From Pyrrhoderma lamaoense (taxonomy: Eukaryota > Basidiomycota > Agaricomycetes > Hymenochaetales > Hymenochaetaceae), in NCBI GenBank assembly GCA_002794735.1, contig NBAZ01000004.1, positions 930,001-994,000 on the forward strand: 64,000 nucleotides of DNA. Direction: 5' to 3'. The first letter of the stretch is position 1. Each line of letters opens with the position of its first letter. A program made the translations under genes and the position numbers. The notes under the pieces were generated by a model. The model did not search any database. It was given only the letters and a program-made list of their open reading frames with translations, and was not told the origin of the DNA. This document shows positions 1 through 13,309 of this stretch, piece after piece.

Positions 1-1208
1 GGGCCTGAGCTTCCAAAATTATTTGGTCGCCTGGTGAATGGCATCCTTCTCCGAATAATTCCCTTCTGAAGTCACACTCTGCGGCATTCAGCTCGAGGTT
101 AGAAGATTGAGCATGGAAAATGACCGGTAGCTTAGTGATATACCATAAAGCAAGAGCGATGGTTGATGGCTGGAGAAGCGTCGAACAGAGGACAGCATGG
201 ATGGATTTCGCAAGACTACATGATGGTTTATCTGGATAAAACTTAGACGATCTAGAATGCTACGATTAGAAACTTCAAAGAAAAAGTAAGTAAGGATCCA
301 TCCTACCTTGAGCCTATGTAGCGATGCGGTAAGCTCATCCCAGATGAACAGACCTTCCAAACAAAGTCAGACATCCATTCTGATAGGGGCTCTGCTAAAA
401 GGCGATAATCCCTGATGTAGGCTGGGTTGCTGAGCGGTTCCAAGGTAACTTTATGGCATGCATCTGGTTGACAAACGTCTTCTGGCACATCCATGGAATT
501 TGGATCGCAAGAGCGAGTGATCCCACTTGCAACAATCCTATCGATATAATCAGCAAAGGGAGTCACATATTTCTGTTGCATCGCAGTATCCGTTATCTGT
601 TTATTGGAGTCCTTATAGCCAAGTCCTAAATTCTCATTCGCGAGAAGCTGAGGGCATCTATCTATATGCATAGAATTCCAGATATCCAAGCCTAGACTAT
701 GTGAACGTGAGTCATTTCCATCAGCGCCATAGCTCGACCACATAGGTTCAAAAGTGCCAATTGCATCGGGGCACTGTTGTAATCCCATGTTTGATGACAC
801 TGATCCCGTTTGACTCACAGGAGAGAGAAATGCTTCCGCGTGTCCCTGCTTACTGACTGATGCGTTGCCCGCACCAATCAACCCGTGACTGTAACTAGTG
901 CTCTCTCGAGCCACAGAGGCCCCTTCAGAGATTTGACCCGTAAACGAGTTGTCTCCGAAGTTGTGGATCGGATGAAGGTCCGGCCAGTTTGGTTGTGTAC
1001 TTTGCGAACTCCCTGATATGAAGGCTGATTCGTAATTCACGGGTAGAAAAGGGCGCTGGATTACGTATTTGAAGTTGTCACTAGTGAGAGAAGAACCAAA
1101 AGTGACGGGAGGATGAAAGGAAGCTTGGGTGTCTGATGATTGCTTGCTTGTTGGATATTTGAGGTTTGCGTGAGTTAAGGATTTAATTGGAGGGACGGGT
1201 ACAGGCAT
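1..1208 (-). CDS. Cyclin N-terminal domain protein (partial, 3' end outside window)
   Basis: Likely regulatory subunit of a cyclin-dependent kinase. The first exon (1208-307) encodes a Ser/Asn/Gln-rich, low-complexity leader of about 270 residues that ends in PLSEWMSDFVWKVC, the start of a cyclin fold. A GT-AG intron (306-216) joins it to a second exon reading AKSIHAVLCSTLLQPSTIA and then ALWYITKLPV, the helix-rich core of a cyclin box. The coding sequence runs off the left edge before the end of the box. The start is the first Met of the exon, MPVPVPP. The layout (long disordered N-terminus, Pcl/Clg1-like box) is inferred to be of the Pho80/PCL cyclin type rather than a mitotic B-type; the subfamily is uncertain. 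A CT-rich stretch lies just upstream. Confidence 0.8.
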
Positions 1209-1801
1209 CGGCTTATTTGAGTGAATGAGAGGGGAGGACTAACCGCTGGGCGAGTCAAAGGCTAATTTGATATGACTTGAGCCGCAACGATGTCCAGGTA
1301 TCTATGCGCGTGTTGACCTACAGAGCCTCGAAAAGAGGAAGAAGAAAAATGTTGAAAAAGAGAGAGAAAAAGAAGGGGAAAGTCGTGAAGGTGGTCGTAA
1401 TGGATGAGATCGATTGAAGGGGATCTCGATGGCAAACGCACAACGAAGGCGTGCCTTTTGATGAAACCTTTGAGGAAGAAGAAGAGAAAAGGAGGACTCA
1501 GAGGAGGGGATCTAGTAGGGTCGGGCTGGGTGCGCTGAGGTCGACGTCGACGTCAAGCACGGGCGTTGACGACAATCGACGACTTTCGCTGTGGCGGGAG
1601 GTGGGTAACGTCTGAAAATTACTCTCGCCTAGTCTACACGTGCGCAGTCATCTTTTCCCACGACTACAAGCCGAGTAAAATTTTGTGCAAGATTATTGAT
1701 TACATTTACACCAGCTCTACTTACTTGCCGTATATTATTACAACATACTTTGTTGTACTTGTAAATTACTAATTAGCATTTGCACTTCTCACTTCACATC
1801 A
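1209..1801. other. Intergenic: promoter of the cyclin gene and 3' side of UBA1
   Basis: No convincing gene. On the minus strand, about 1320-1390 is a long pyrimidine-rich (C/T) tract, as is common in fungal core promoters and 5' leaders. Short ORFs here lack a sensible start or similarity to anything known to me. Confidence 0.6.
1543..1554. promoter_or_regulatory. CRE-like palindrome GACGTCGACGTC
   Basis: A perfect 12-bp palindrome carrying two overlapping GACGTC cores, the last followed by A to give a TGACGTC-type half site on the minus strand. It lies 335 bp upstream of the cyclin start. Such sites are known targets of ATF/CREB-type bZIP factors; function here is inference. Confidence 0.35.
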
Positions 1802-4800
1802 TCATCCCCTTCGGTCAACATTCACAACGATGAATGGCACCTCAACATCCTCCATTTCCTCGTCCATCACAATAACCTCAAGAATAAGCTGCCTTTTCCA
1901 GTCTGGTAGTGGCTTCTTGCTAATCATTTCGACCACTTCGCTAATCTTCTTTTGCATTCGCCCATCCCCCTGTTCAGACTTATCAGCATTACTCATATCC
2001 ATTAGTATCAGTCAGCACTTACCAATTTAGATTTGGGAAGGAACGAGCTCCATAGCAGGCTCGTCTCCTGGCTCACCATGCTAACATCTAGATTGTGTTG
2101 TTTTTTAAATGTGTCAACAAATTCTTGCAGCGTCGGCTCAGTCTTGAACTCAATTCGGTCCCACAGCGTCCATTCTGTTTCATTATATTTGTTTTTTGTG
2201 GCTGCAATAGGCTCCGAAAAACCAAAGAATGGTAATGCAAGATTTACAAAACCATTCTTGTAATCCTCCAACTTATTCTTCCCATCGATTATTTTGTACA
2301 ACTCCAAACACACCAGCCCAGTTACCAAGGATGTGGTAGTCGCAATTGCAGGAATTATCTTGCCCGCAATTTGCTTAGTTTGATGGCGGGTCGCAATGGG
2401 AATACCATAATTCATTGCACGGAGATTCGACGCGGCAGTGATAAAATCGATGTGATAATTAGTATCATCATCTTTCTCGAATTCAACGGGATTGAGGCGA
2501 TATCCTGCAAAAGTACTGGGCGCGGGCAGTTGCTTCACGAGGTCATTTGCATCATCGCCTATAATAGGGTTTGACTTATCAGTTGATCAAAGTTCAAAAA
2601 AAGATAAATGACGCACCGGAAGCATTTGCATCGGGATTGGGGTCATTGTCATTGATCTGGACTTTCACACCACTTTTTGGAACAAATTTTGGTGGTACAA
2701 TTGAAGACGCCACTTTTTTAAAGATAGAAGGGTCTGTCTCGCCACGCAGGCCATAGTTATATGCATGCAGATTAGCAGCCGCAACGATGAACTGCAAATG
2801 AGTTGGCTAGATGATACGTAAATACATTATATAGAGATAAGGAAGATGTACAAAAACGATGTAAACACACCTCTTCTGCGTCAAATGTCAATGGATCGGG
2901 AGCCCGTTTAGGTGCGCTCCAAAAGGGCTGACCAGAAGACGTAACTGCGTCCTTTGGAAGACTAAAAAGCAATTGGCGAATATCGTTATTGAACTTCTCC
3001 TCGAATTGCAATCTCGCCCAAACAATACATTCTTCAAAGGTCAAGGGCTTGTCCTTCACTAGATAAGATATGATCTGCTGAACCTGCTCTCGAGCTTGGC
3101 CGGTGTGGTTCAAGTCCTTTAAGTAATTCGGCTCTGTAAGATAAGAATTGACCGCTTTAAGTGGTGTCACAAAGAGATTATCAAACTTCTCCCTGCTCCA
3201 CTATAGTACAAAAATTAGTAAGCTGTTAACAGGATATGAAGTCATGGCAAATACCTCGATCGTATGCTGTATTGCGTTCGGGAAGTTCTTTACAGTACAA
3301 ACAGGTGTCTGCTTCTCCGGCGGATCCTGGGAAGAAGAGTATGACTCTGTGAGATGGGGAATCACGACTTGAGTATTTCCCTTTGTTCCCAAAGTCCCTG
3401 ATTCAAGGAGTGGTTTTTCATAAAAAACGCATCGACGATCCATATATTGCCCTGAAGTCAATGTTTAATTAACAGAATTTTTAGGAGGGATAAACCACGA
3501 ACTAGCTTTGACATTGTCAAGTGCATTCGTTACACCATCAATACCAGCAAAAAATTCTAAGGTATAAATATCTGAAGGAGCAGTTAGCAGATGTCCTAGG
3601 CTTTAAAGTGTCTGATTATACTTTCGGTATTTTCCCCAACGGGTTCCTGTTTACACAATATATGGCCTTTGAGGTCCGGGTTCATCTCAGCAACTGCATT
3701 TGCGGCAATCTCAGATTTGAACTTCCCAAGATCTTTTGCTCGAAACAAGAATTGCCTGTTGAGATTGCTCTTCTCTATCGTGTCGAGGTCCGTGACGTGG
3801 ATCACCCCCCTTGGCCCAGAAGCTAAGCCCATCATACTCCAGTTTTTAAGCATTTCGCAACCAATTGCTCCAGAGCCAACGAGGAATTGTCTATGGTTAG
3901 AAATCTTCTCCTGGAATGTCTTACCGAAAACAGCGACTTGCCCATCATATCTAGATCCAGAAGGTTGACAATCACTTTCGGTGGGAAGAGAAGATGGTAA
4001 GGATTCAAGAGAATCGAAGTACATGTACTGGACCATGGGATGAAACTTGGCGGAAACACTTTTCAGAACTTCCTGAGCTACAAATGCACCGATAACAGCA
4101 TTCATTGGAGCTAGATCTCCAGTTGCTTGATAAGCTAATTCCGATATCACCTTTTCATCAGCTTCTGGGTTAATTTTTCTTGCCACTGCAAAAAGGGCAG
4201 CTGCATCTTCAACATTGCGAGGACGAGGGAAACGATTAAGTTGAGATCTAAACTCCGATAACGCTTGGAAACCTGCATGAAGGGTTGCTGGTCTATCGAA
4301 TTTTGCAAAGTCCGTAATAAAGAATTCAGGGGACTGTAAAGACTCTCGTAGGGATTTCTGGGTGGAATATAAAATAAAATGATAAACACTGTAGTTTTCA
4401 ATTTAAGGACTTACGAAATTTATAATCTTGGGCATTTTTACTTGCGTAAAAACACCCCCAGAAATATAAGAACTGAATTTTGATGTGTCGCCTATACTGA
4501 ATGTGTACGGTCCCTTTACGGAGATTTTCACTGGTTCACATCCATTTAGCTCTTCCATCCCCTTAATCTCAGAGAATGTTACGAAATCTCCATCTTCAAG
4601 TCCATGCCTTGATTCTTCGAGACATGTTACGATACCTTGCTCATCCTAAGAAAGACATTGAATTGAAACAGAAAACTGATAAGCAACGAATCTACCTTAT
4701 CGATTGATGCAATCATGCCCGAAAGTACTTGTTCACCAGTAGGATCAACACAAGTGAATTTTGGGCCAAAGTCATTAAATACAGATCTATATATCATTGT

Positions 4801-5627
4801 TATTCTACGTATGTAAGCAGAGTCCGGATACAGATGCTTACCCAAAGAGACCACGGGTCTCGGTTGATATAAAGTGGACACCATTTTGATGAGTCCAATC
4901 ATTTATCTCGAGCTGTTTAGCCAGAGGAGCTCCACAAAGGACTACAACCTATAATTACAGACCATGTAAGTACCAGGCTGTATTGTTGGAGGTTTAATTC
5001 TTACTTGAAATCCCTGGAGCATTTCTAATGTTATATCTTCCCCAGCCTTCCCCCTAAATTCCGGACAGGAACATAAGCGTTGAGCTCAGACAGACGTGGG
5101 ACAGATGCTTCTGCACGAGACCTCCCGATGTCCTCTTCTCTGAGAAAGAACTACAAAAAATTGGATGTCAACCATGAATTAATCTAGATTATTTCACAAT
5201 TAGACTTACTTGAGAACTTAGATCCTGTATAGTCACGGGCTCTGGGTCATATATTGTTACAGATTTTACACCCGCAAGTACGACATCCTTGGCTATATGA
5301 GTTGACGTTTAAAAGTGAGTTAGTGCTCCAACTGCATTCCTTGTCGTAGAATAAGGACACACCTATTTCTACGCCTAAGCCCTGTAACCCAACAATGAGA
5401 ACATTGGATGTTGCCATCCTTTTCATAGCTATATTTTATACGCCACGTAAGAAACTACGTCATGTTATATAGATATTTATACGACCTTCATGGCCAAGAA
5501 CGTAGCTGAACCATGCATAAGTATATAAAGACATATACATGTTACATTGCACTTACAGTTGACGGGAATACAAGCCTTCGTCAATCTGTGCTTCATCTAC
5601 GTCCATGGCTGCCGGAAGGTTTGACAT
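1802..5627 (-). CDS. UBA1: Ubiquitin-activating enzyme E1
   Basis: Adenylates ubiquitin with ATP and passes it as a thioester to E2 enzymes, in nucleus and cytosol. The start [20 protein letters not shown] leads into the inactive adenylation half ([19 protein letters not shown]). The active adenylation half has the nucleotide loop [15 protein letters not shown] near 3860 and the following NRQFLFR arginine region. The catalytic cysteine is in [17 protein letters not shown] near 3270. The C-terminus ([20 protein letters not shown]) matches the ubiquitin-fold domain that recruits E2s. About ten short introns break the frame; the first starts after SRQL. The gene is followed in the same direction by its upstream neighbour cactin, 315 bp away. 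Single-copy essential gene in fungi. Confidence 0.95.
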
Positions 5628-5942
5628 GATGAGTCTGATGATTATAAGAGAGGAGTATGAGTGAGTGAGTACAGATGCGTAAGGTCGATAGTAAATGCGC
5701 TAATAACCCTAATTCCGACCAACACTTTCTCACGCTATATGACATCTAATACACTTATTATATACCAATATTCAGCATAAAATCATAAAATTTTACATGA
5801 TTACTATGAAACTTGTTGTAATAGGAGGTATCCATACATATTTACGATACAATCGGCAAATAATAACTTTGTAGGGGGGGCACTCTACAGTGAAAGGAAC
5901 ATATAAACAATATACGCGACTTTACTGATACATGTACGATCA

Positions 5943-8371
5943 CTACTTTCGGTAGAACTGGAATAACATATCAGTTTTCCATCAAGTTCGAAAACACGGT
6001 ATGACTTTCACTTACATTTCTCCGGAAATTAAACCATAGAGAAAGGCAGCCTCGGTCAAAGCTACTACGGAAGCCTCTGCAAAACTATTGTTCAAAAGAC
6101 ATTCTTTTGGAGGGCACTAACTACATACCGTTTATGTGAATATTCCCAGTCCCTATTAACTATACGAAAAGCTATATCCTCATACGGTGGACCGGCTGTG
6201 AAGTACAGTAGGACTGTATCATCATTACCAGGTTCCTTCACAATCTTGTACGTCGGGGCCTTCGATTTGTCGATCAGATCGGGATAAAATATGTTGAACT
6301 AGCATTTGTATTAGATATATGTGTTAGTGAATCTTGAGTGTGAATCTACCTTGTATCCTTGTACCACTTTCGGAGGAGGGTTATCCGTACTAGATATTGT
6401 GTCTGTTAGCCACAAAACTCTCTTAATTGCAAAACAAATGCATACTCATAGTGTGTTTGATTATATTTGTTCCATTCATAGCCAGTGTGGACACGATTGA
6501 AATATCTCGGTTTTCGAGGCCTATACTTGTCCTCCCAGTTATATGTAGTGGGGTTCGAGATAGTCTCTTCAAGATTAAACAATTCCTCTTCTTCATCCAA
6601 TTCTTTTTCAGCTTCTGCTCTGAAAAGAGCCTCGGAGTCAAGATCTATACCGCTTGGTACAGTAGGTTCTTGAACTTCTGAGGTCGTGGCGTTTTGTTTT
6701 GGAACGAAGCGAGATGCAGCGACATTACGTCTTAGGGAGAGCTATTTATACAATTAGTGATCCAATACTGTGATCTACAGCATAGAAGAAACTAACCAGG
6801 GCTTCCACATCCTCTTTCTCAGAGACAATCTGAATTTGTCTATCATCATAAGGAAGCTTTCGGATATCAATAGGTTCAGGGCTCATGATACGCTCATAGT
6901 CTTCTGCTTCTTCCTTCTCCACAGTTGCCTCTGAAGCTTCCGCAACGGCTTCTGCCCGAATATCCCCGCCCCATGACCTTGAAACAGAATTATTAACCCC
7001 AGCTAATAGCTCCCTTTGAGCCAATAATGCCTCATCCCGCTGCAGTTTGCGTAACTGTTCCAAACGATTGCGAACTACAACTTCATGCAAGTTTTTTAGT
7101 TTTACCTGGAGTTATTTGAGTTATAGATAATTTTTGAGATAATCGTTATTAATACCTTAGCCTTCCATACGAGCAAGTTTTTCAGTAGACCCTCCCAATA
7201 ATCAACATCGATAGGTTCCCCGCTGCTCAATTTCGCTTGAATCGAGCGCTGGAGCTGAGACAATTGTTCAAGCGATTTACCATTTAGTATTGCTGATACA
7301 TCAGCTTGGACTACAGCTGTAGCATCGATATTTCTGTCGCGACTTGATTTTAATCTCTCCAGCCAGTCCTTGCAAACAACCATCATATTCTAAGGACAAA
7401 GATGAAAACCTGTCGTGATTACTTTGAAATCAATTTATTTACCGTCCAGAAGTCAATGTTTAATTCCGACTGCTCCAAAGAAAGATATCTCTCGATATCA
7501 TCGTGTAGTTCTTCAGTTTGTTCAAGAGTTAGATTCTGATGGCACGCTGTTAGATAAAATATATAACCACATATTTCTCTGGAAGTTTTCGAACCTCAAG
7601 AATTGCATATGGTTCATCCAAGTCAATTTCTAAACCCGCATCGTCCAAGCCGAGCCCATCATCTGATTCACTCGTAGGGTTAACATATTTCAGATTCAGG
7701 ACAAGGAAATCGACGGCCTTTGCTCGCTTCTCCTTCAGCCTGATACCTGCTCTGCGTCTTTCTTGTTCTAGTTGGAAGTCACCATCCTTAGCAAGCCATT
7801 CAGCCATTTGAGCAGACTCAGCAAGTCGCTGCATTCTTATCTCCTCTTCTTCTCTGAGTTGCTGTTCAACTTCCCTTTCAGCTCTTCTTCTATTCAGGCG
7901 TTCCAACTCTTCTTTTGCTTCTTGGCGACGTATAGCATCTCGCCGCTGAGATTCGGTGATAGATAGACCTTGCTTCTTGTCCTTCTCAAGCTTTTTATGC
8001 CATCTGAATTGCTGCCCAAGATTTGCATCATGGAATGGGTTATCTGTCGCACTGTACACACTTAATTCTGCAACCTGACGAGCTTCTTCCTCCTCTCTTA
8101 TCCGTTTCTTCTCGGCTTTGCGAGCCTTCCGCTCTGCCGACTTATCACGCTTTCGTCTAAAACTTAGTTGTAAACAGAAAACTTATGATGAGCTCGCTCA
8201 CTTTTTTTCTCTGTGGGTACGGCTTGTTGAGCCACTTCTGCGATCTTCAGTGTCATCGTCATACCCTCTTCTTTCTCGACTCTTGCTTCGTTCGCGCTTT
8301 CTTTCCTCGTAGCGAGAAGAGTTCGACCTCCGAGGAGAGACGGAATTTGAGTCAGAGCGATAACGTCCCAT
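5943..8371 (-). CDS. Cactin (spliceosome-associated protein)
   Basis: Cactin acts with the spliceosome in pre-mRNA splicing (S. pombe Cay1 also affects telomere length). The protein starts MGRYRSDSNSVSPRRSNSSR, an RS/charged tail, followed by YSATDNPFHDANLGQQFRW, a conserved mid-domain signature near 8000, and a long Arg/Glu-rich helical region. The C-terminal CactinC domain is clear: YRPRKPRYFNRVHTGYEWNK near 6500, then GYKFNIFYPDLIDKSKAPTY, and the end SFDRGCLSLWFNFRRN. A last intron (6015-5958) adds the terminal FYRK and the stop. It is divergent to the ClpX gene, with 130 bp between start codons. Confidence 0.93.
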
Positions 8372-8459
8372 ATCAATTATTGTATACTAGTAACGCTGGA
8401 ATGAACATGTAAAAATTGAAACTACGGTCTCCTAGTCTAAGTCAAAGCACTAGAGGATT

Positions 8460-8465
8460 CACGTG
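8460..8465. promoter_or_regulatory. CACGTG E-box between cactin and ClpX
   Basis: TTCACGTGACC lies in the 130-bp divergent intergenic region, 89 bp from the cactin start and 37 bp from the ClpX start. CACGTG is the classic bHLH (Cbf1/USF-type) site. The same core recurs near other gene starts in this window. Confidence 0.4.
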
Positions 8466-8501
8466 ACCTGTAATATACATAATCATGATCATTAGAATTA
8501 C

Positions 8502-10933
8502 ATGGTTGTGTTATTATTACGCATTTTTAGGATAGCATGCAAGCTTCACTACCAGCATCTCTACTTTCCTTCGGTCCCTGATCTTCTTGTCGGCATGACA
8601 TATATGTGGTATATTAGACAAGGGACGTTCTTTGCACGTAATGCGAGGCATAACACAGGTCGTTATCTCAAAACCCAAGCTCGACACCTCGACCAGAATC
8701 CCCAGGAGGATTGTGAAGGAGGAGATACCTCTGCGACGTTCCCCAGACCAGCTGGACTTGCTAACCCCCGTCAAGTATATCCTATCACTCCAAGCGCTGT
8801 ATCTTACTCTACTAATAAATGTGACTTGTGTAGCTCACTCAGTTCCTAGATGAATATGTGGTTGGCCAGGAAAACGCGAAGAAGGTGTTGTCTGTAGCGT
8901 ATGTTTAACGTATACCATCGTTGTTATCAATTTCTAATATACCTGACAAAGCGTGTTCAATCACTATAATCGAGTTCGCTCTAATTTGTCTTCATCAGAT
9001 CTAAACTCAGATCTAGAAGAACCAACTACAGGTGCAAATGATTCAAATCTCAGGTTAACTTATTCTTGATGCAGATTACTTCGAATCAAGCAAAAGTATA
9101 CCCTCACCCATACCGGATCTCCTCACCTCAGCCATTCTCTTTGAGAAAACGTTATTTATATCCTATATTTGAGAAGAGTAATGTCCTTGTCATGTATGAC
9201 CCAGGTTTAAGTTTATCGGACTTTTACTAATAGCTCTTGCAGAGGTCCCACTGGCTCAGGTAAAATTATCTCATGTGTTTTCTTTTACTTTCCATCATTA
9301 AATTAAACCAGGAAAGACTCTGCTAGCGAGAACTTTAGCCAGGGTTCTCGATGTTCCGTTCTCTGTCTCCGATGCTACATCCTTTACTCAGGTTAGCGAA
9401 ATTTCTCTTCTTATATAAGTGTCAACTTATATAGGCCATTTACTATCTGATAAACAGGCTGGATGTAGGTGAAACGGAATAAAGTCAGCTTATATGACAG
9501 CTTATGAAATAGATAGATGTTGGAGAAGATGTTGAAATGTGTATTCACCGATTAGTGAGGATACCAGTACAAGGTTAAGGAATCGTATCTAATATGCACA
9601 TACAGCTCATTGCCTCTGGATATGACGAACGCAGGGCAAGCGCTGGTATCGTCTATATTGATGAGATAGACAAAATTGCCAGAAAAACAGGAGGAATCGA
9701 AGGGCAGCGTGATGTAGGCGGAGAAGGTGTTCAGCAAGCTCTATTAAGGATCATGGAAGGCGCCAATGTAACTATCCATGCTAAGGTATGGTGTATTACT
9801 TTTGAGAGTACTGGCCATGTCGCTATATTTTTCATAGCCAATGAACTCGAGTCAAGACCAGTCTGGAGGTGAATCCCGACCCCGGAACGGTTTGTTGAGA
9901 TGCTTGGTTTAGACCGTACTCCTGTTAACAAGGAACAATGTTTTTCATATAGAGAGAGGAGACACGTTCACAATTGACACTACAAATGTTTTATTCATTC
10001 TAAGTGGAGCTTTCGTTGGACTAGATGGCGTTCTACAGCGTAAAGTATCAAAAAGTGTAGGTGGGGTTCTATAACTTAGATCCTGTTTTCGAAGCTGATG
10101 AGAAATAGTCTATAGGCTTCACAGCTCAGTTAGATGGAGTAGGTAGATCCCTTCCGTTTTTTACTCCGAATCATAAATCGTCCAACAATATCTTAGATCT
10201 TGTTGAACCGACGGGTCAGTGTATAACTCCTTTTCTCTCTCTGATAAGACACTTACGCCTTAGATAGATCTTGTGAAATATGGGTAAATCATTCTTATCA
10301 AGGAGTCGAAAACCAACAATTTACCGAGCTTCTAGATTCATACCTGAGTTCATAGGACGCTTACCCATAATCACATCCCTTGCGCCATTAACAACAGCAG
10401 ATCTTTTTCGAATATTAACAGACGTCCGCGGATCTCTTGTATCCCAATACACATCTCTTTTTAGTTATTCTGGAGTCGAACTTCGATTCACTACTCTTGC
10501 TTTACATGAGATATGTAGGCAGGCTGCTGAACGGGGTGGGGGTGCGAGGGGGCTCCGTGGCATTATGGTATGAATAGGGAATACAACGTATATATATTAT
10601 TATTATGCTGACAACAGTTCAGGAAAGTATTCTCTTAGATGCAATGTATGAAGTCCCGTACGTAAACGGCTTGTTTATCATACTACATATACGCATAATC
10701 CGCTAACAATCATATACTGGTTTGTAGAGGATCTGTTAGTTCATTACTTTTATATACAATTTCTCAACATTATCACCTCACTGACTCTTCTACAGAATAT
10801 CAAACATGTCCTTATCACGGAGGCCGTCGCAAAGGGACAGCAAGATGCTCTCTATTGGCAGCGCGGGGATGGGTCAACCTTTTGGGCAAAATGGGCCGAG
10901 GAGGAAAGCCTCGCAAATCGCCTGATGAGTTAA
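8502..10933 (+). CDS. Mitochondrial ClpX-type AAA+ unfoldase
   Basis: Hexameric ATP-dependent unfoldase of the mitochondrial matrix (yeast Mcx1 family). Exon 1 encodes a basic, Arg-containing leader that fits a targeting peptide and ends in NPRQ. It is spliced to [19 protein letters not shown], the ClpX entry motif. The Walker [19 protein letters not shown] is itself split by an intron after GPTGSG. Next come YVGEDVEMC, the Walker [12 protein letters not shown], the [11 protein letters not shown] motif, and [30 protein letters not shown] is the sensor-2 region. The protein ends [11 protein letters not shown]. No N-terminal Cys4 zinc finger is visible, as in other mitochondrial ClpX. Start uncertain: a second Met at 8595 also gives a plausible leader. 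ClpP is not in this window. Confidence 0.93.
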
Positions 10934-11231
10934 CTTTTTTAATCCGAACTATATCATTTTCATATGCAGTTATAATTTTATATAGAAGTGCCATATGTAT
11001 TTGTATCTGTTTGTACCTCACGCCTTTCATGTTTTTTCTTTAGCATTCACAATTTTATCGTGCACTATTTTTGATCCTCCTTTCAAGAAATCTCGTTATC
11101 TCTTGACTTTCGTAATATCATGATACAGTAAATATTTTCTAGTACAATAAACACCCACAAACATCTTCGGGACACGGGACCATCGCTCTTCACAAAATGA
11201 GCAAAGGATAATACATTACACTTTCCTCAAC

Positions 11232-12195
11232 CTAAGCTTCTGTAGTTCCCTCAGGCCTCTCCTCCGCTTTAGATTCTTCAGCGGTTACTTCCTCCTTCTT
11301 CTCTGAAGATTCAGCAGCAGGCTCTGGCTTTGTCTCCTCTGACGGCTTTTCTGACTCTTCTTTACGATCATCACCAGCAGCTTTAGGTTCCGAGGGCGTT
11401 AAAGTTGTATTGCTACGTTGAGCATCCTCAAATGCTTCTTTGAAGCTGTTAGCATCTAGGATAAATTGATACAACATAAGATTACTGAGATTAATAGCAA
11501 TATACATCTTAACGTACTCTCGGCATTTGCAAAGCGGATTGCAAGTGTTTCCGGTGCAGGTTCCCCATCAGCATAGTCTGCGTGGACTTTCCAAACCCAG
11601 GATCTGTCTGAGCCAATATTTGGTTGCAGACGCATTTCAGCAGTGACTAGGTGCACATACTATTAAGTAGCTGAACAAATAGAGAAGTAATATTTATCGG
11701 GCTCACTCAAATGATTAGCGCAAACTTTAAGGGTCTTATCCCTACGCATTACAAGCCTGACTTTCTTTGTCTCCTTGTGCTTCAATAAACGAACGTCCCC
11801 TGTCCCACGTTCTTTCCATTGGCTTTCAGCATTGTCAAAGCGGAAAAGCTTTGCACGCCTATGTACATTCTTTTTTGAATATGGCGTGAAAGTGATTTAG
11901 CATAGAAGTAACATACATTTTAAATTGGATATCCTCATCTTCTTCCAAAGTTTTTACTTCGACTTGCTCGGTAAGTCGAATGACGGGTTCGAACTCGACA
12001 TTAGGCTCATCTTCTGCCTGAAAAGGGCAAAATCAGTATACACACAAAGCACGATTGGGAGCGATCGTTGCTTCTATACACAACAAGGATGTACTGGGTG
12101 ATTATATGCATGTCGAAGAATGGCTTATCATAAAGAATTGCTTTAGTCAGACTCACCTTAGGGGCATCTGTAGCAGGATCAAGCACAGAGGACAT
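11232..12195 (-). CDS. YRB1: Ran-binding protein 1 (RanBP1/Yrb1)
   Basis: Binds Ran-GTP and helps RanGAP release export complexes at the cytoplasmic face of the nuclear pore. The first exon [13 protein letters not shown] is joined to [20 protein letters not shown]. The Ran-binding domain follows: [52 protein letters not shown] and [20 protein letters not shown], which together match the pleckstrin-like RanBD fold. The last 70 residues are a Glu/Lys/Pro/Ser-rich acidic tail ending EGTTEA. Introns are short. It is convergent with ClpX (298 bp of 3' space) and divergent from the p24 gene (226 bp). Confidence 0.95.
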
Positions 12196-12421
12196 ATTAA
12201 GGAACTGCCTTAGTCAATAAAATAGCACGAAATGTATGCTTGAAGATGGGAAGAAAACAGAATATCATCACTTTCTAAAACGCCCAGTACCCAATGCCGA
12301 TCCTTCTTGCCGTTTCGAGAGTCAGGCTTAAATTCTGAGTTTCACGTCACGCGACACACGCGCACGATGATGCACCACGTAGTATACCTTTAGCTAAACT
12401 TAATGAACTTTTTACTATAAC

Positions 12422-13309
12422 ATGCCACAATCAGCCCCAGCTCTATTCTTCCTCCTCTCAATCCTTCTGCTCACCTCACAATGGGAAGCCGTACTCGCAA
12501 ATATGATCGAAATTCCTGCTTCGAAAAAAGAGTGCTTTTTTGAGGACCTGCACAAAAATGACCAGGCTCGTATTTGTATACACCTGACAATTTATAGTAT
12601 TTACACAACTATCATTAGATGACTGTAACATATCAAGTCGGAGGAGGAGGACACCTTGACATTGACTTTTGGGTGTGTTACCTGAAAAGATTTATTTGGA
12701 CAGCGCATAATATTCGACGTGTGATTTTGTAGCTAGCGGATCCTGATAACCTTGCGTTAGGGAAGCACATTAAGCAATCTACTGGTAGTGTATCTATCAC
12801 TGCAGAAAAGGACGGACGATACGAATATTGCTTCTCAAACCAAATGAGTACTTTGGCTGATAAAATGGTCAAGTGCGTATTGAGAAACATCTCATGATAT
12901 GCACAGAATCTTACTTGTGTTATTTGTAGCTTTAATGTTCATGGAATAATTTTCGTAGGAGAAGATGGTACGTACCACATCTCCTTTGCAATATCATACA
13001 TTTATCTTATTTCTCTCTACTAGAAACAATTGCACCGATAGAACGAGAAATCAGGTCTCTTGCAATTGGCTTGCAATCTGTAAAAGACGAACAGGAGTAT
13101 ATCGTTGTTCGCGAACGAACTCACCGTAACACGGCTGAGTCGACAAACTCCCGAGTGAAGTGGTGGTCAATACTACAAGCTGGAGTCCTCTTTTCCGTTG
13201 TTGGCTGGCAGATATACTACCTCAAGGTATCATTTTCCTTATATTAAGACATTGTCAATGTTCTGATCTATACACCTAGTCATTCTTCGAGGTTAAGAGA
13301 ATCATATAA
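12422..13309 (+). CDS. EMP24: p24-family COPII cargo receptor, EMP24/TMED2-like
   Basis: Type I membrane protein cycling between ER and Golgi and helping load GPI-anchored and other cargo into COPII vesicles. It begins with a signal peptide (ALFFLLSILLLTSQWEAVLA), followed by a GOLD domain with the two expected cysteines (KKECFFEDL and YEYCFSNQ). A coiled coil leads to one TM segment near WSILQAGVLFSVVGWQIYY. The cytoplasmic tail YLKSFFEVKRII carries the FF COPII signal and closely matches the beta (EMP24/TMED2) subfamily. Five or so introns; the last exon is only 30 nt (13280-13309). Confidence 0.93.

Noticed and set aside
1566..1772. ORF in the cyclin promoter
   Set aside because: Non-standard start, low-complexity Tyr/Ile-rich translation of AT-rich DNA.
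8632..8853. Alternative frame over ClpX exon 1 ([13 protein letters not shown])
   Set aside because: Its frame does not splice into [12 protein letters not shown]; only the 8502 frame does.
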